The notes: generated by a model not told the origin, from the sequence alone. Positions 49,051 through 60,690 are shown, counted from the stretch's first letter. The stretch is 64,000 bases of DNA from Apostichopus japonicus (GCF_037975245.1 NC_092576.1:4294001-4358000); one strand, 5' to 3'. Numbers and translations are program-made.

Positions 49051-49590
49051 TTAGGGAATTACCAACCATGGTAACAGCACCCGTGGTAACAGCAACATGA
49101 TTGATATCGCCGTCATAACAACGCTGACGGTTACGCGATGGAGGTCTGCCAACGGACCGATAGACATTGCAGCTTGTATAAACCTAGCAGAATGCCGAAA
49201 TCGGACCGACAGAGTATCGCCGTCGTGAAAATGATGACGATCAAATCTCAGCAAATATCTATGCAGCTCTTCAATAGTTCCCGATGGCACTAGACCAAAG
49301 TTCCTTGGGCGAAGAAGTGTAAGATTAGCATAGAATGTTGATGTTGCTGTTGCTGATCTGTCAAATCGTCGCTCAATGCTGCTCACAATAGTGTCCACTA
49401 TCGGGTTACACACTTCCATGCGATACCTGTTCACTGGGTCCGTTTTACCGGAAGGGACTCTTCCATAACAAGATCTTCTTCCATTTCTTCCAGTTGGTCA
49501 TTAGCCAATTGAACAAACTTTGCAGCTGCATAATGAGTAGCATGGAAGTCATCCCGTAGCTTCCGCATATTCTTCAGCAATTAGTCCACC
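49051..49590 (-). pseudogene. hAT-like transposase fragment
   Basis: On the minus strand, 49590 to about 49437 encodes NMRKLRDDFHATHYAAAKFV and QLEEMEEDLVMEESLPVKR, then a stop. The adjacent frame continues VNRYRMEVCNPIVDTIVSSI ERRFDRS to a stop near 49051. The YRxEV..PIxDxIxxxIxxRF motif is typical of the region of hAT/ZMYM-type transposases that precedes the dimerisation domain. A frameshift separates the two parts. The left edge of the large duplication (49391) falls inside this fragment, and its upstream part is repeated at 60353-60550. Confidence 0.55.
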
Positions 49591-50424
49591 ATACACAGCC
49601 CGTCTGGATTCTATTAACTACTGGGAATATGGGCTGTAACTTTTACCAAGCTCCCCAGCCCACCGGCCCACTGGGCATTGCCCAAATGCCCGTGTGGCCA
49701 GTCCGCCACTGCTGCTCAGTATCGCATTTAGCTATGATCAAATACTGTCAACGTCTCCTACGGACAAAGAGATCATTTAACATAGTTTGGATTACTGCAG
49801 GTTTGGCAGATAACCTTTGGTGGCTACTGTCAATGGGCACCAAGATTAAGGATATTCCGAGGTCGATGAGCCTCCAGAAAATCCGCCAATCAACTTTCCA
49901 TTTCAAGTTCTTTCAACCAGATTTATCGCGGGTCCCAAATAATGTTCATCCCATACTGCATGAAATATCTTATTTGAAGTCTTTCATGCTAATTAATTGC
50001 CCAAAATGACAATTTAAAGGAAATGTAGCCAATTGAACTCTACTAGTGTCGGTATCAAAATTTCGTGACAGGATTTTTACTGGCAATGTAACAAAATTTA
50101 CAATTACAAACTGTTATCACAAATGATGTTCACACCAATAAAATGTATGCATATGTTTTTCAGAGATGAAAATATTTAACACATATGAAAATATGTCATA
50201 ATATTTATTCTGTAAGAGTATCTACTTAATAATGAATGAAACTACAGAACAAAGAGGCAGACATTATTCGAGTAACTGGAATTTTCTTCCTTGTTGTTTT
50301 AGATTTATTATATATTTGTGCCATCGTAGCGCACTATGGGAAGTTCCTCTTTCGATTCGTTTATCTATCTTCGGATGGAATAGTACGATTAAAATTTTAT
50401 GACGATAGTAAGTTTCGGTAAACG

Positions 50425-50433
50425 CAATAAAAG
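50425..50433 (+). promoter_or_regulatory. Candidate TATA-like element of the ML-domain gene
   Basis: CAATAAAAG lies about 120 bp upstream of the ATG and is conserved in the second copy near 61450. It is a possible weak TATA element, supported only by position and conservation within a recent duplication. Confidence 0.3.
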
Positions 50434-50550
50434 TATCCAGTTATCTTTGTTCCTTATTGTGAAGAGCATGAAAATAGCATCGATATTAAACTTGTTCCAC
50501 TCTCACGCAAGCGTTTGTGTTCTATACTATCGATCTGCTTCTATACCAAG

Positions 50551-50668
50551 ATGATTCGTTGTAATGCTGCTGTGTGGCGTCTGAATCTTGTCCTGCTGAT
50601 GACTGCCAGTGTGGCCTTCATGTTTCGAATAAGTGGGCCCGATGATCCATGTGAAGTTAACATTACAG
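50551..50668 (+). CDS. ML-domain lipid-binding protein, exon 1 (signal peptide), gene copy 1
   Basis: First of five exons of a complete gene (50551-50668, 52748-52837, 53594-53719, 55302-55354, 56524-56610; 474 nt, 157 residues). The ATG opens MIRCNAAVWRLNLVLLMTASV AFMF, a signal peptide with a long hydrophobic core. It then reaches GPDDPCEVNIT, where C34 begins the mature domain and N37 is a glycosylation sequon. The exon ends in phase 1 before GTCAGT. The family, MD-2-related lipid recognition, includes NPC2, MD-2, GM2 activator and PG/PI transfer proteins, secreted or lysosomal carriers of single lipids. Which lipid this one binds cannot be read from sequence. Confidence 0.8.
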
Positions 50669-52747
50669 GTCAGTAAAACCAAAGTATCTTATTCCCCGTG
50701 GCGTGAGCAAGGGTGTGTGTGGGTGGGGGGGGGGGGGAGGGAGGTATGAACCGACTCTATCGTCAGGCTGAAACAAACCGTTCATGCCGGGGAATTTGTG
50801 CTTCACAAATGAATTAAAGCACTTCCTCGGAGTATATGATAAAGGGGTTTGTCGTTACCTAATTTTTTTGTTTTTGGAGAACTTTAGACTCCCACCTCCC
50901 CCCCCCCTCACCTCTTCCTTATATTTGAAATAATTTTCACGTGCCTGTTTAATTTAAATTTGTCTTTTGAGAGTGTGATCTATATTAATTAAATTCATTT
51001 AAATTATTACTTTATACTTTTATCGGCTATCAGCGTCAATAAGTCAACTTTCAAAGATTTGTTTGTGAATAATAATATTGTAGATTTTATCGTTTACTAC
51101 ATTGAATAGGTATTATAAAACATGCATCTTAGTCCATGGTTAATATTGGCCTATTCAAATAGTGATATAGTTAATCCATCAAAATGTTGACTGGAGTCAA
51201 AATCGAGTGTCTACCCAGTTTCTCTGTTTGTTTATTGTTGGCCAGAAATGTATTAAATAGCTAAATAAAAGGGTTCTTTTTTTTTTGGATCGCACTTTAA
51301 TTCCTCCCACTATTAACTAAAAGAATTCCAAAATTACCTCGAATGTTACAGAATGACTCCATATCACTACATGGTATGTAATTGAATCCTTTTGAATTTT
51401 TCTTTAAGGGACTTTCTTTCCTGCACTGTTGGCTTCAAATTGTGTTTAAAATTATCCATACCCGCATCTTCGTCAATGCACCATTTTTGATGACGTTACA
51501 TGATATAGATATAAACTGAAGTTATACTCATGACTTCTATAGTCGAAGAGGAGCTTAAGAAAAGTCGAATAAGTATTGCTTAACTCCATTCTTCCTTTAT
51601 AACTGCCTTCGCGACACTTTTGTAAGTCCAACTTTTTTGAAATTATACTCTATAAAGACATGTTACTATTATTCTATATATTTTTTCTTATACTCAAATT
51701 CATGTGATCAAATGAAGTCAACTTATAACCTTTCATATTAGGGGAGAGGTCGAATCTTATCTTCGGTGAACAATTATTAATTACGATTATTCGTACGTAA
51801 TTTCGAATCATTGAACATAATTATGTGAATATATATTGTGCAAATAGTATTGTGCAAAGGCGGCAAAATAGGGTTGATTGATTACAAATCCTGGACGTGG
51901 GACGGAAGGGGGTGGGGGTTAGTTCATACTTCGATGGTTAATATGATAAGATATATTTTTGAAGGGACGCCAAACAAAGATAACTAACTAAAAGCTTTTC
52001 GACAAATAGATGGTCTATGCAAATATAACACTTGTCACATATAAAATTCAAGGTTTACCTTGGGAAAGAGGCACTTGGTATTAATAAAGAAAAGGAGGGA
52101 GCACCTTTTGAGGTTTTTCCACAAAGCACTTTCCCCTGTATCCCCCGGCTGTTCCAACCCTGGTATTGAACTTTTTTTATTAAGATTAAGCGTTGATGTG
52201 TTACAGCTAATTGTAACGAAATATAATCAAATGAAAAGATTAAAAGGTAAATGTTATAGTTTTACAGACATACTATATTACGTTCCAACTTTTTATTTCA
52301 AAAATCTGGACTACAGACTGATCTTTTGATGCATTTAAACAGGGTTGAGAACAGCGGAAAGTATTAAGGCGTATACAGTTCACAAATGTTGGGCCTTTTC
52401 GATCACCGTGTGTGGTAATTCAGATTGCTGTAAAATACATTCATAAGTTGAGATAGGTTTTACGTTTCTTCTTCTGGTGGTTTTGACTTTATCACAAACA
52501 TCTAGAATTAGAAACTGCCTTTCGATGCAGACTACATCTAGAAGTTGCCTGATATATTGGGAAGCAACAATATTTAGTATTTTAGTCGAGAATCATCTTA
52601 ATCATCCGACGATGATTAGTACATTCATCAGCTGAAGTATGATACTAAAAGTTGTTTACATTTTGATTAAAAACGAAGTCACCTATTTTAATAAGCGAGA
52701 CGCAATATATACAAAATCAAGATGTTGCTTTCCAATTCTGATAACAG
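50669..52747 (+). other. Intron 1 of ML-domain gene copy 1
   Basis: About 2.1 kb. It starts with a poly-G tract near 50728 inside a GTGGCGTGAGCAAGG repeat end. The rest is AT-rich. An 89-codon frame at 52060-52329 is also present, longer, in copy 2 but has no motif and is probably not coding. Confidence 0.6.
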
Positions 52748-52837
52748 GACTTTGGGCGGATGGCTTAAAGCTTTCTGTCGATCCAAACCCACCAAGGCTT
52801 GACGTCCAGGAAACCTTAAATATGTCTCTTTACGTGT
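52748..52837 (+). CDS. ML-domain lipid-binding protein, exon 2, gene copy 1
   Basis: The 90-nt exon with GATAACAG acceptor and GTAAGT donor encodes GLWADGLKLSVDPNPPRLD then VQETLNMSLYV. The pattern LxVxPxPP......LxxS is the usual first-strand region of ML proteins, compared with the EPDPI..GNVTLS region of GM2 activator. N64 forms a second sequon. Phase 1 at both ends. Confidence 0.8.
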
Positions 52838-53593
52838 GTAAGTATTAAACTACATGTGTGCAACAATTGAGTGCCTATTGTTCTCATATCCCCTTGAGCT
52901 CATCGGCGATAACCTCTTAATTTCACCGATTAAACCAATGCAATATATTCCAATCATCATTTTTGATCAAATATTTTAGAAAAAAAACATCTTCAATGAA
53001 CAGTTGTATGTATTGATGCAGTTGTTAAGAAGTCCAACTTAAATGCGATCATACTTGAAGCAGTTCTTTAGTCCAAATTACATCATTATCTATTGATGTT
53101 AATAGTGATTAGGTCAGTTCATACTTCCGCGACTGGACGGCTGAAAACCTAGTAGCGTCTAACAGAGCTAGTAATATACTTAATTAGTATCGGTTTATTA
53201 ATTATTAACTTCCTGTACTATAGTTTGTAAATAAACAAATGAAATAAGCCCACTATGAGCGGAAAACATATATAAAAAAATGAGGTATGATAACCTTTAG
53301 TAGTTTGATAGAAAATTAATCTCTATTCTCGTAAATTTCAAACGGAAATATCTGGAACAGAAACAATATGGTAACTTTCTGTTTTCCGTTTTTCGATTTC
53401 TTTTTCATTATCCATTATAAAGAGTATTACGCCGAAAGGTTATTGGGTGGGTTTCACTCTGTTTCAATCACGTTATGGATATATTATTGTTAAATACATC
53501 GATTTTACTCACTAAAAAGGCACTGACACACACACACAAATTAATTAAAAGAAAACCCTTGTAATTTCCCGATTTTGTAATCCTTCTTCCTAG

Positions 53594-53719
53594 ATGAAGA
53601 CTTGTGGTTTGGTACTTTTACCGTCCATTTGGAAAACAAACTAAGTGGTGAGACATACGAAAATGTTGGATCTCTCTGTGGTAAACATGAAAGCCCGCTC
53701 TGCCCATTAAAGAAAGGAG
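53594..53719 (+). CDS. ML-domain lipid-binding protein, exon 3, gene copy 1
   Basis: The 126-nt exon with TTCCTAG acceptor and GTAAGT donor encodes YEDLWFGTFTVHLENKLSGE and GSLCGKHESPLCPLKKG. The C98-x7-C106-P-L-K-K-G block is the strongest family mark. It corresponds to the conserved short disulphide loop of MD-2 (C95-C105) and the CPLxxG motif of NPC2/PG-PI transfer proteins. Phase 1 at both ends. Confidence 0.85.
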
Positions 53720-55301
53720 GTAAGTCTTCAAGCATGGATTTTAAATTAATTTTAGTCTTCATTGCAACAAATTGCAACCACTGTGTTTTTCTTTATATTA
53801 TATTCATGGTTACACGACATTAAGTTTAGAACTTTGTAACACTAAACTTTTTTTTAACGCTAAACTAATGATAATTTAAATATAAACATTTATCCATTAA
53901 TTATGCTAATGAATTGTCCACACTGCATACTTATAAATTTGTGAAACTACATGACATCGTTTAGTTGACACTGAACACCATGTAAATGTTTTGTACAAGC
54001 AATGCGTGCGTTGTTCAATTGTTGCTTGAAGTCGCTGCAAGTTTTCCTATGGAATTTTGCGGAGTATCTGAGTAACTGACACAGTCCTGTAAAGGCTCAT
54101 TTCGAACAAAACTATAGATGTAGAAATACCCCTGGACTGGCGGTATACAATATATATTACTTCATGGTGCCATCCTTTAACTGCTAAGAATCTCAGTTAG
54201 CTCTAAAAATGTCTTTGCTTTGGTGCAAAATGAGACTGAATATGTTCAATGTATTATTCATTATTCATTAAGATTAGGTAATTTGTGGTACCTATTATTA
54301 TATTAAAAACAATTTAAGAAGCGACGTTCACGTCTCCCAAACTAATAATCTTCTAGAAAAAAAAATGCATTGTATTACTCGGAGAACAATAACTCCGATC
54401 TGTCAGCCCATGCCAGGCCTTATTAAATACGTTTAATCAATATAATAAAGTTGTATTCCATTGTCTTTCAAAGTATTAACGTCGTACCAGAGATTTAATT
54501 TATCGGGTTCGAATATGTACATTTGTCTTGTTGCTTCCTAAATTTTTATTATCTCGTAAAATTCGACTTATCAAGTATTGCTGTAAATCTATAGGCCCAA
54601 TGAGAGGATTATCCCATGCTTAGTTGACATGGAAGTGCTAACGTTTGGAGCGACAATGTTATCAAGAAAAGCTTTAACAGCCAAATAGATTACAAAGGTA
54701 TTCTGTAACCTGCTATTTTTTAAGGTGCATTGTAATTCAACGCAGATATAAAGTAAGCAGAAAATATAAGGTGGTCGTGTTGCATCTATAACATATAAGA
54801 CAAATTTAAGGGGGAAAAAAAGATAATTAAAATTGGCAAACCTATCATATTTACTTTGTCCATTTGAGTTGTAACAAAGCAAGGGAAATCTAATGCGAAT
54901 AAGTAATAAATTATTATACATGCTAATTTTTTTTTTCTATTTGTGAGACGATCGAGCAACGACGTTGAGTTGTATGATCGGCTGTTATCAGCTGCAGTGT
55001 AAACCTTTTATAAATCTGAGAAAATCCTATATCTCACTATATCTTATTGGAATTGGAAACGCAAAAATACTAGCAGTATACTAAAGCTTAAACGTACTGT
55101 TTTAAATTTGATAGCTTTTATTAAGGGCTTACTTTTACATCTAAACTTATATTTATTTCGTGTTTATATGGCAACTCTATCATTAAGGGCTTAGCTTATG
55201 TCTTAATTTAAACTTATTTCGTTTGATAGAAACTCTATCCTTTGATAGCTTTTGTTAAGGGCTTACTTTATATCTTTACTTATATTTATTTTGTTTTATA
55301 G

Positions 55302-55354
55302 AAACTCTCTCATTTCACGAGACAGCGGTGATTCCATCGACTTTTGTGGACAAG
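55302..55354 (+). CDS. ML-domain lipid-binding protein, exon 4, gene copy 1
   Basis: The 53-nt exon with TTTTATAG acceptor and GTGTGT donor encodes ETLSFHETAVIPSTFVDK and ends in phase 0. It supplies the strand and VIPxxFVxxG turn seen between the CPL motif and the last strands in ML domains. The acceptor is the third of three tandem repeats of a 3' splice-site-like sequence. Confidence 0.75.
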
Positions 55355-55938
55355 GTGTGTTCAAATTTACGTATTTGTTTTCTAAACGTATAGACAAATT
55401 CTTCATTTCGAATATTGATTATAAGAAACACCTGTGAATTCTAAGCACACTGACGTTTGCCATTTTGTGAACCTTATGTCATGTATGCCAATTGCTTAGT
55501 TCATCTACGAAGTTAAACGCATTTTGAGTTTTACATTGTTGCATTTTTAATGTTATATATTTAAAAACAATTTGGTTAGGTAGTTACTGAAAGACGTTGC
55601 GATGTTATGAAATGATCGAGGACTTTTGCGTATTGTGTTCAACAAATGTTATATTTACAGAAGAAACTGTTAATCTTATCTGGTGGTCTGTGAAGGAAAT
55701 AGTGTTTCAATCATGCCAGCAATGACAAGAACTGCGAATACGTATAATGATATGCACATATTATTACTTGGATGTGCAGACTATATATTAGGAAGGGTTA
55801 TATACCGGTAATAGATAATTGAAGTATAGTCTCTTTGCGATAAGTTATCAATTCCGGGGGCCTAAATACCATTACAGAATGTGTTAGAAAACGACCAAGA
55901 TTCAAATAGTTTTAAGCCTTGTAACGAGACACCCGATA

Positions 55939-56323
55939 CTCATAGCTAGTACAATAACTACTGTTCATGTTCCACAACCGTGCATCAGTAACTACTGCGC
56001 TGTGTTCGCAACACGGTAACATGTGTTACAGTTGGCACAGTAATTACTGGAAAGCTGTTACACGTTGAACTACGAGTCCGACAGGTGAAAAATTTGCAGT
56101 AATTTTAAAAAAATCATAATTTTTTAAAATTTTTAAATATTTTAAAATTTTAAATTTTAAACTTTAAAAATTAAATTTTAAATTTTCAAAATTTGCAGTA
56201 AAAAAACACTTGCAGTAATTACTGTGCCACCTGGAACACATGTTACCGTGTTACGAACACAGCGCAGTAGTTACTGATGCACGGTTGTGGAACATGAACA
56301 GTAGTTACTGTACTAGCTATGAG
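55939..56323. mobile_element. Foldback MITE in the last intron of the ML gene
   Basis: The arms 55939-56057 and about 56208-56323 are long near-perfect inverted repeats, beginning CTCATAGCTAGTAC and ending GTACTAGCTATGAG. They contain GTTCCACAACCGTGCATCAG and its complement. The 150-bp centre is made of TTTTAAAATTT-like self-complementary sequence. A transcript through it would form a long hairpin just before the last exon. Confidence 0.85.
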
Positions 56324-56523
56324 CATTGGCTGAACGAGAGCAGAGCTAACAGATTATGTAGCTTTTATACAATTAAACATATATGTTATTAATGTTCCAA
56401 GGTACGATTTCATATCAATCTTTTATAATCTTTTATATCATATATGATACAAATGCATAGGACTATCCGCAAAGGTCACCCCCTGTTCATTATAACTTTT
56501 ATTTGTTATATTTTGTATTTCAG

Positions 56524-56610
56524 GGAATCTATTCTGGCAACATCAAAGCCTTCAATGAAGATGACGTTGTTATCCTTGGGCTGTACATTTCCAACTGCAG
56601 TGTATCTTAG
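56524..56610 (+). CDS. ML-domain lipid-binding protein, exon 5 (terminal), gene copy 1
   Basis: The 87-nt exon begins in phase 0 after ATTTCAG and encodes GIYSGNIKAFNEDDVVILGL then YISNCSVS and a TAG. The G-x-Y-x(n)-D-D-x-x-x-x-G-x-x-I...C order is the normal end of an ML domain, and C154 would pair with C34, as C148 and C37 do in MD-2. Only an ATTAAA (56826-56831) was seen as a possible poly(A) signal. All four mature cysteines needed for two family disulphides are present, so the gene looks functional. Confidence 0.8.
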   Translation, partial: GIYSGNIKAFNEDDVVILGLYISNCSVS

Positions 56611-57156
56611 ACAATTTATCGGCGCGCTACCTTTTGCACTACATGCTAAGTACATTAAAAGTGAGCGTAGCTTCCAAAGGTAGATACCGATCAATTTCAG
56701 CCTACTTTTTTTACAAAGTAGCTTTTACACTTGTCGTATGTTATAGAATATAATTAATTACATGCCTTTGGTTTTAAAATGTTAATGGTTTGGACGATTT
56801 TTATTTCACCATTAGGTGAAAGGAAATTAAAAGGACACAGAGTTCTGAATATATACAAGGAAAGCTACAAGAGGTGTTAATATTATGCTACTTAAATCGC
56901 ATATTAACATGTTATCATACACAAGGAATGTATCAGTTGCGATCCTCTTCTGTGAATTTCGTAAGGAATTGTAAACGGCCAGCAGAAAAAGTTATTATTT
57001 CTCAGTGAGAACTGACTTCCGTGTTAATAAGCACAGTGTTACTATGAACAGCGTTAATATGAACATGTTAATATAAACAAGTCTTATAATATGGCCAAAA
57101 ACTGTTATATTGTTTAAGTAACATTGTTATACTATTGAGCTATAACTTGATATACA

Positions 57157-57196
<40 letters not shown>

Positions 57197-59563
57197 GCTG
57201 CTAAGGACTTCCAAGTTACTCGAAGTTTACTAACGACATTGTTTACTCTTTCTTAATTAATCATTTATCAAGGGGACTTTCCAGCGTTTGATGAGAGATC
57301 GTTGTCATATCGGTGCTAATGTAGGCTATGTGATATCTTTGCAGATCTCTAAACTAAGGTAACAAGATTGCGTGAAATCGCGTATCAGTAGGCCCTATAC
57401 GATCACGCTTGGTGAGCTAGCTTATACAGACGCGCTTGGTGATTGACTAATTCAAACTTCAAGGTTCTACAAAAGTGCTTTAGAAACACAATTTATGATG
57501 CTTAAAACTAATAGTCTGAGCCGAAGTTCACAACACTGTTTCAAAATATATAGCCCTTCAATAAGTTCGAAGAGCATTGTATATACTACTAGTGATTAAC
57601 TCACCGTACCGTTATGATATGCATTCAGAGACTGCAACTTGCTAAGTTAGGACAAATATGACATCAGCACGGCCCTCTGTTCATTTTGGGCGTGGCTGGA
57701 GAGAGCTATTGGTAATGATTTGAACATATCGTAAGATATAATATTACGTTAGTGTTTGAGCCTTGTAATAATAGTTTTCCAGCCGATGCCCTGATACTTA
57801 ACCTGTGAGGGTATTTTAATTATTTCAGTTTAATTTACAATTTAGTATCCAATACAAATAACCAGAGATAAAATTGGTAAAATTTTAATTGGTTCTCGAA
57901 GTAGTTATGTAGCATTCATTAACGTTAACTATTTTTTTTTTTTGGTCTTAAATAACCTTTGTACAATAATTGGCTCAAGTACAAGTGTTTTTGTAGAACT
58001 CTTCAGCAAACATCGAAATTTCTCATTTCACATTTCGTATTAGTTTGCAAAGTAGGAAGCAAAACTTAAATATTAGAAAGATCAACAAAGATTACTAACA
58101 TTGCAAGCACTGATCATATCTTATCGTAAACGGAAATAAAAAATACTTGTCATTATAAGCAATAGTAATTGAATCGACACTGCTTTTAGGTTACCTATAG
58201 AGAAAAAAAATTTGAGTTTTGCTGTATTCCCAAAAAAATATCAAATGCAAACAATTAAATCTTTTTGTTATTTCTCGTTGTCTCCTACTCTTTAAAATCA
58301 TTGTTCACGTATCACAACATGAAAAGTAACAGTCCTGATTTTTTTTTTTTTAATTCAGAAAGAAAAACATGAATCAGAAAAAAAATTCAACACTTTCTTA
58401 ATTCTGATGACTTTCGGTTAACAGGTCACGAGGTATACGTCAAAATGATACCGAAAGTTTCCACCCAGTTTGACCGGAAGCGAGTAATTCTCTTGGTAAA
58501 AACTATATTAGATACTTTCTTTTCCGTTCTTGGATAAAGTGGTACCATTTCAACATCTAATTGAAAGCTAATGACATCCATTGTTATGAAAGGGGGTTAA
58601 TGGGACATAAAGCTTGTTTGGTGCAACAGGTCAAAGGTCGACAAGTTCATGACACACATTTTTACTAGAAAATGCACTTTGCGAGAATGCACTTTGCGAG
58701 AATACTTATACCAACGGATCAAAACAGTACAGAGGCAGTCTCGGTGAACGTACTGCTTATAAATATATGTGTTCGTTTGATATTATATATTTATAGAGAA
58801 TATAAGAGTATACACTTAGGGCATGTATTCTCCACGGGATAATGTTATTTTATATGAATTGGCCAAAACAAATGTTGTTTTTCTTCATATGTAATTTTAA
58901 TACGTTACGTAATCCACTTATTGCAAATTGTCCCATGGAAAACAAAAATGTCCCTTTGAACACCGTTGCTTATTACTTGGACGAATATGTGGAGAAAAGA
59001 CTTTCAAATAGGCCTACTGTTTCAATCTTCGAAATTGAGTTAGTATTAGGCCTACAATGAGCCCTAAAGAGAAAAAATTGGGGTTGACACGAGGACAAGC
59101 CTAAAGGTATGGCAAGACATAGCGAAGCGTATCATGGTAAAACCTTGTTTAAAACCTATTTGACACAATTTTCTTTGTATTTCCTGCTTTTTTGGTTTTG
59201 TCCCACTAAGTAACACTGTGCTTTATAAAGGTCAACGGAAACGCTCTTGTTTGTACAGACAAACGAAATCTTCGTACTAACAGTGATAGCTGGAACCGGA
59301 CCAACCCAGTATACATGGTCAAATATTAAATGACATGTAGCTAGCTAACTTCCACCATGTACCAATACAAAACTAATCAATACAAACTAATCAATAAGAG
59401 AGTGTGTATCTAGATTTCCTTTAGCCCTGCAGCGCGATCATCAACCTCGAAGTACGCCATTTGAGAACGTTAATTCTACCGGTAGCGTTGACAGCATGAT
59501 AATCTATAGCATGATAATCAATAGCACGATAATCGTAAACGTAGTAATATATAGATAGCATGT
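56611..59563. other. Intergenic sequence with (AT)n, no gene recognised
   Basis: Contains a short (AT)n tract near 57161-57192 and poly-T/poly-A runs. A 72-codon frame at 58842-59060 has no motif. A half-site repeat AGGTCAAAGGTCG lies near 58629. Confidence 0.4.
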
Positions 59564-59877
59564 CCACTTATCAGTCGCGTAGCCAGGAATTTGCCAAGGG
59601 AGGGGCGAAACTGTAGATTCGGCATTGCAAACTATCTCAGCGTAGCGCCACCATGATTGGTGCGAAGCGCACAAGAAAATTTTGGCTGAAAATGCCTCCC
59701 AGATCGCTGGAAATGGCACTTCCCAGGCCTTGTAAGTTGCATCTTAGCATTTTCTCTTTTGTAAATACTAGTGATATCATACAAACATTAAAAAAAAAAA
59801 TTAAAAAAATATGCTCAAGGGGGCGGGGGCAGCTGCCCCCTTCGGCCCCCCCCCCTGGCTACGCGCCTGCCACTTAT
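59564..59877. mobile_element. hAT-type MITE with exact ends and 8-bp target duplication
   Basis: The 298-bp element 59572-59869 starts CAGTCGCGTAGCCAGG and ends CCTGGCTACGCGCCTG, giving near-perfect terminal inverted repeats. It is flanked by CCACTTAT on both sides (59564-59571 and 59870-59877). It contains a GGGGGCAGCTGCCCCC palindrome and encodes nothing. This is the cleanest transposon insertion in the window. Confidence 0.95.
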
Positions 59878-60273
59878 ATCATAAAGGCATATATCCCCGC
59901 AGTACCCGCAGTTCCCTACGTACGTCATATATAGTGACGAATACTACTGGTAATCATGATAACATGATCATCGATATCGTAAACATAGAAAGCCAGTTTC
60001 ATTGATTGTATGTCACAAATTACATGATCACCGATAGCATATATGCAACAGCAGCATCCGCCATCAACAGTGCAACACGATGGTCAAGCGAGTAAAATAT
60101 GGAACGCCTTGTCAACGATAGCATGTCCACTAGTAGCACAGCCACTTATGGCCTGGCCCACCGATAACGAGCATGACCATAGGTTTTTACCCGAATCTCC
60201 CGGCCTCCTGGTTTCATATTCTATTCTCCCGGTTTTTTAATCTTTCATCACTTGCGACATTTCTGACAATAGC

Positions 60274-60354
60274 CAACAGTTAGTCCTATGCTTAGTAATT
60301 CCCCACAGTAACGCTGAACAGGAAAGGCTATTCAGTGTAGTTCGCAAGAATAGT
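60274..60354 (+). pseudogene. hAT transposase dimerisation-domain fragment at duplication junction
   Basis: The + strand encodes QQLVLCLVIPHSNAEQERLF then SVVRKN. The IPHSNAxxERxFSxVRKN block is characteristic of one hAT subgroup. It ends exactly where the duplicated segment begins (60353). The duplication's left edge at copy 1 also lies in a hAT fragment. Confidence 0.7.
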
Positions 60355-60619
60355 GTCCACTATCGGGTTACACACTTCCATGCGATACCTGTTCACTGGG
60401 TCCGTTTTACCGGAAGGGACTCTTCCATAACAAGATCTTCTTTCATTTCTTCCAGTTGGTCATTAGCCAATTGAACAAACTTTGCAGCTGCATAATGAGT
60501 AGCATGGAAGTCATCCCGTAGCTTCCGCATATTCTTCAGCAATTAGTCCACCATACACAGCCCGTCTGGATTCTATTAACTACTGTGAATATGGGCTGTA
60601 AATTTTACCAAGCTCCCCA

Positions 60620-60690
60620 GCCCACCGGCCCACCAGGCCACCGGCCCACTGGCCCACCAGGCCACCGGCCCACTGGCCCACCGGGCATTG
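60620..60690. repeat. 24-bp G/C-rich minisatellite, expanded only in copy 2
   Basis: Two full units of GGCCCACCAGGCCACCGGCC+CACT and part of a third are present. The corresponding place in copy 1 (near 49660) has a single short form. It is a new slippage expansion after duplication. Confidence 0.85.

Larger units (their letters stand above)
49391..53000 (+). repeat. Segmental duplication, copy 1 (paired with 60353-64000)
   Basis: From GTGTCCACTATCGGG onward the sequence matches 60353 onward with an initial offset of 10,962 bp, differing by scattered substitutions and small indels. It holds part of the hAT fragment, a G/C-rich GGCCAGTCCGCCACTG repeat end, the promoter and exons 1-2 of the ML-domain gene, and its first introns. 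The duplication extends at least to the right edge of the window, so its true end is unknown. Confidence 0.95.

Noticed and set aside
49629-50009. 126-codon + strand frame
   Set aside because: It runs through a G/C-rich repeat end and non-coding sequence; the second copy at 60585 breaks it by a minisatellite expansion and a stop. No motif was found.
52060-52329. 89-codon frame, 106 codons in copy 2 (63020-63340)
   Set aside because: Located in intron 1 of the ML gene; the start context differs between copies and no motif is present. Its persistence is explained by recent duplication.
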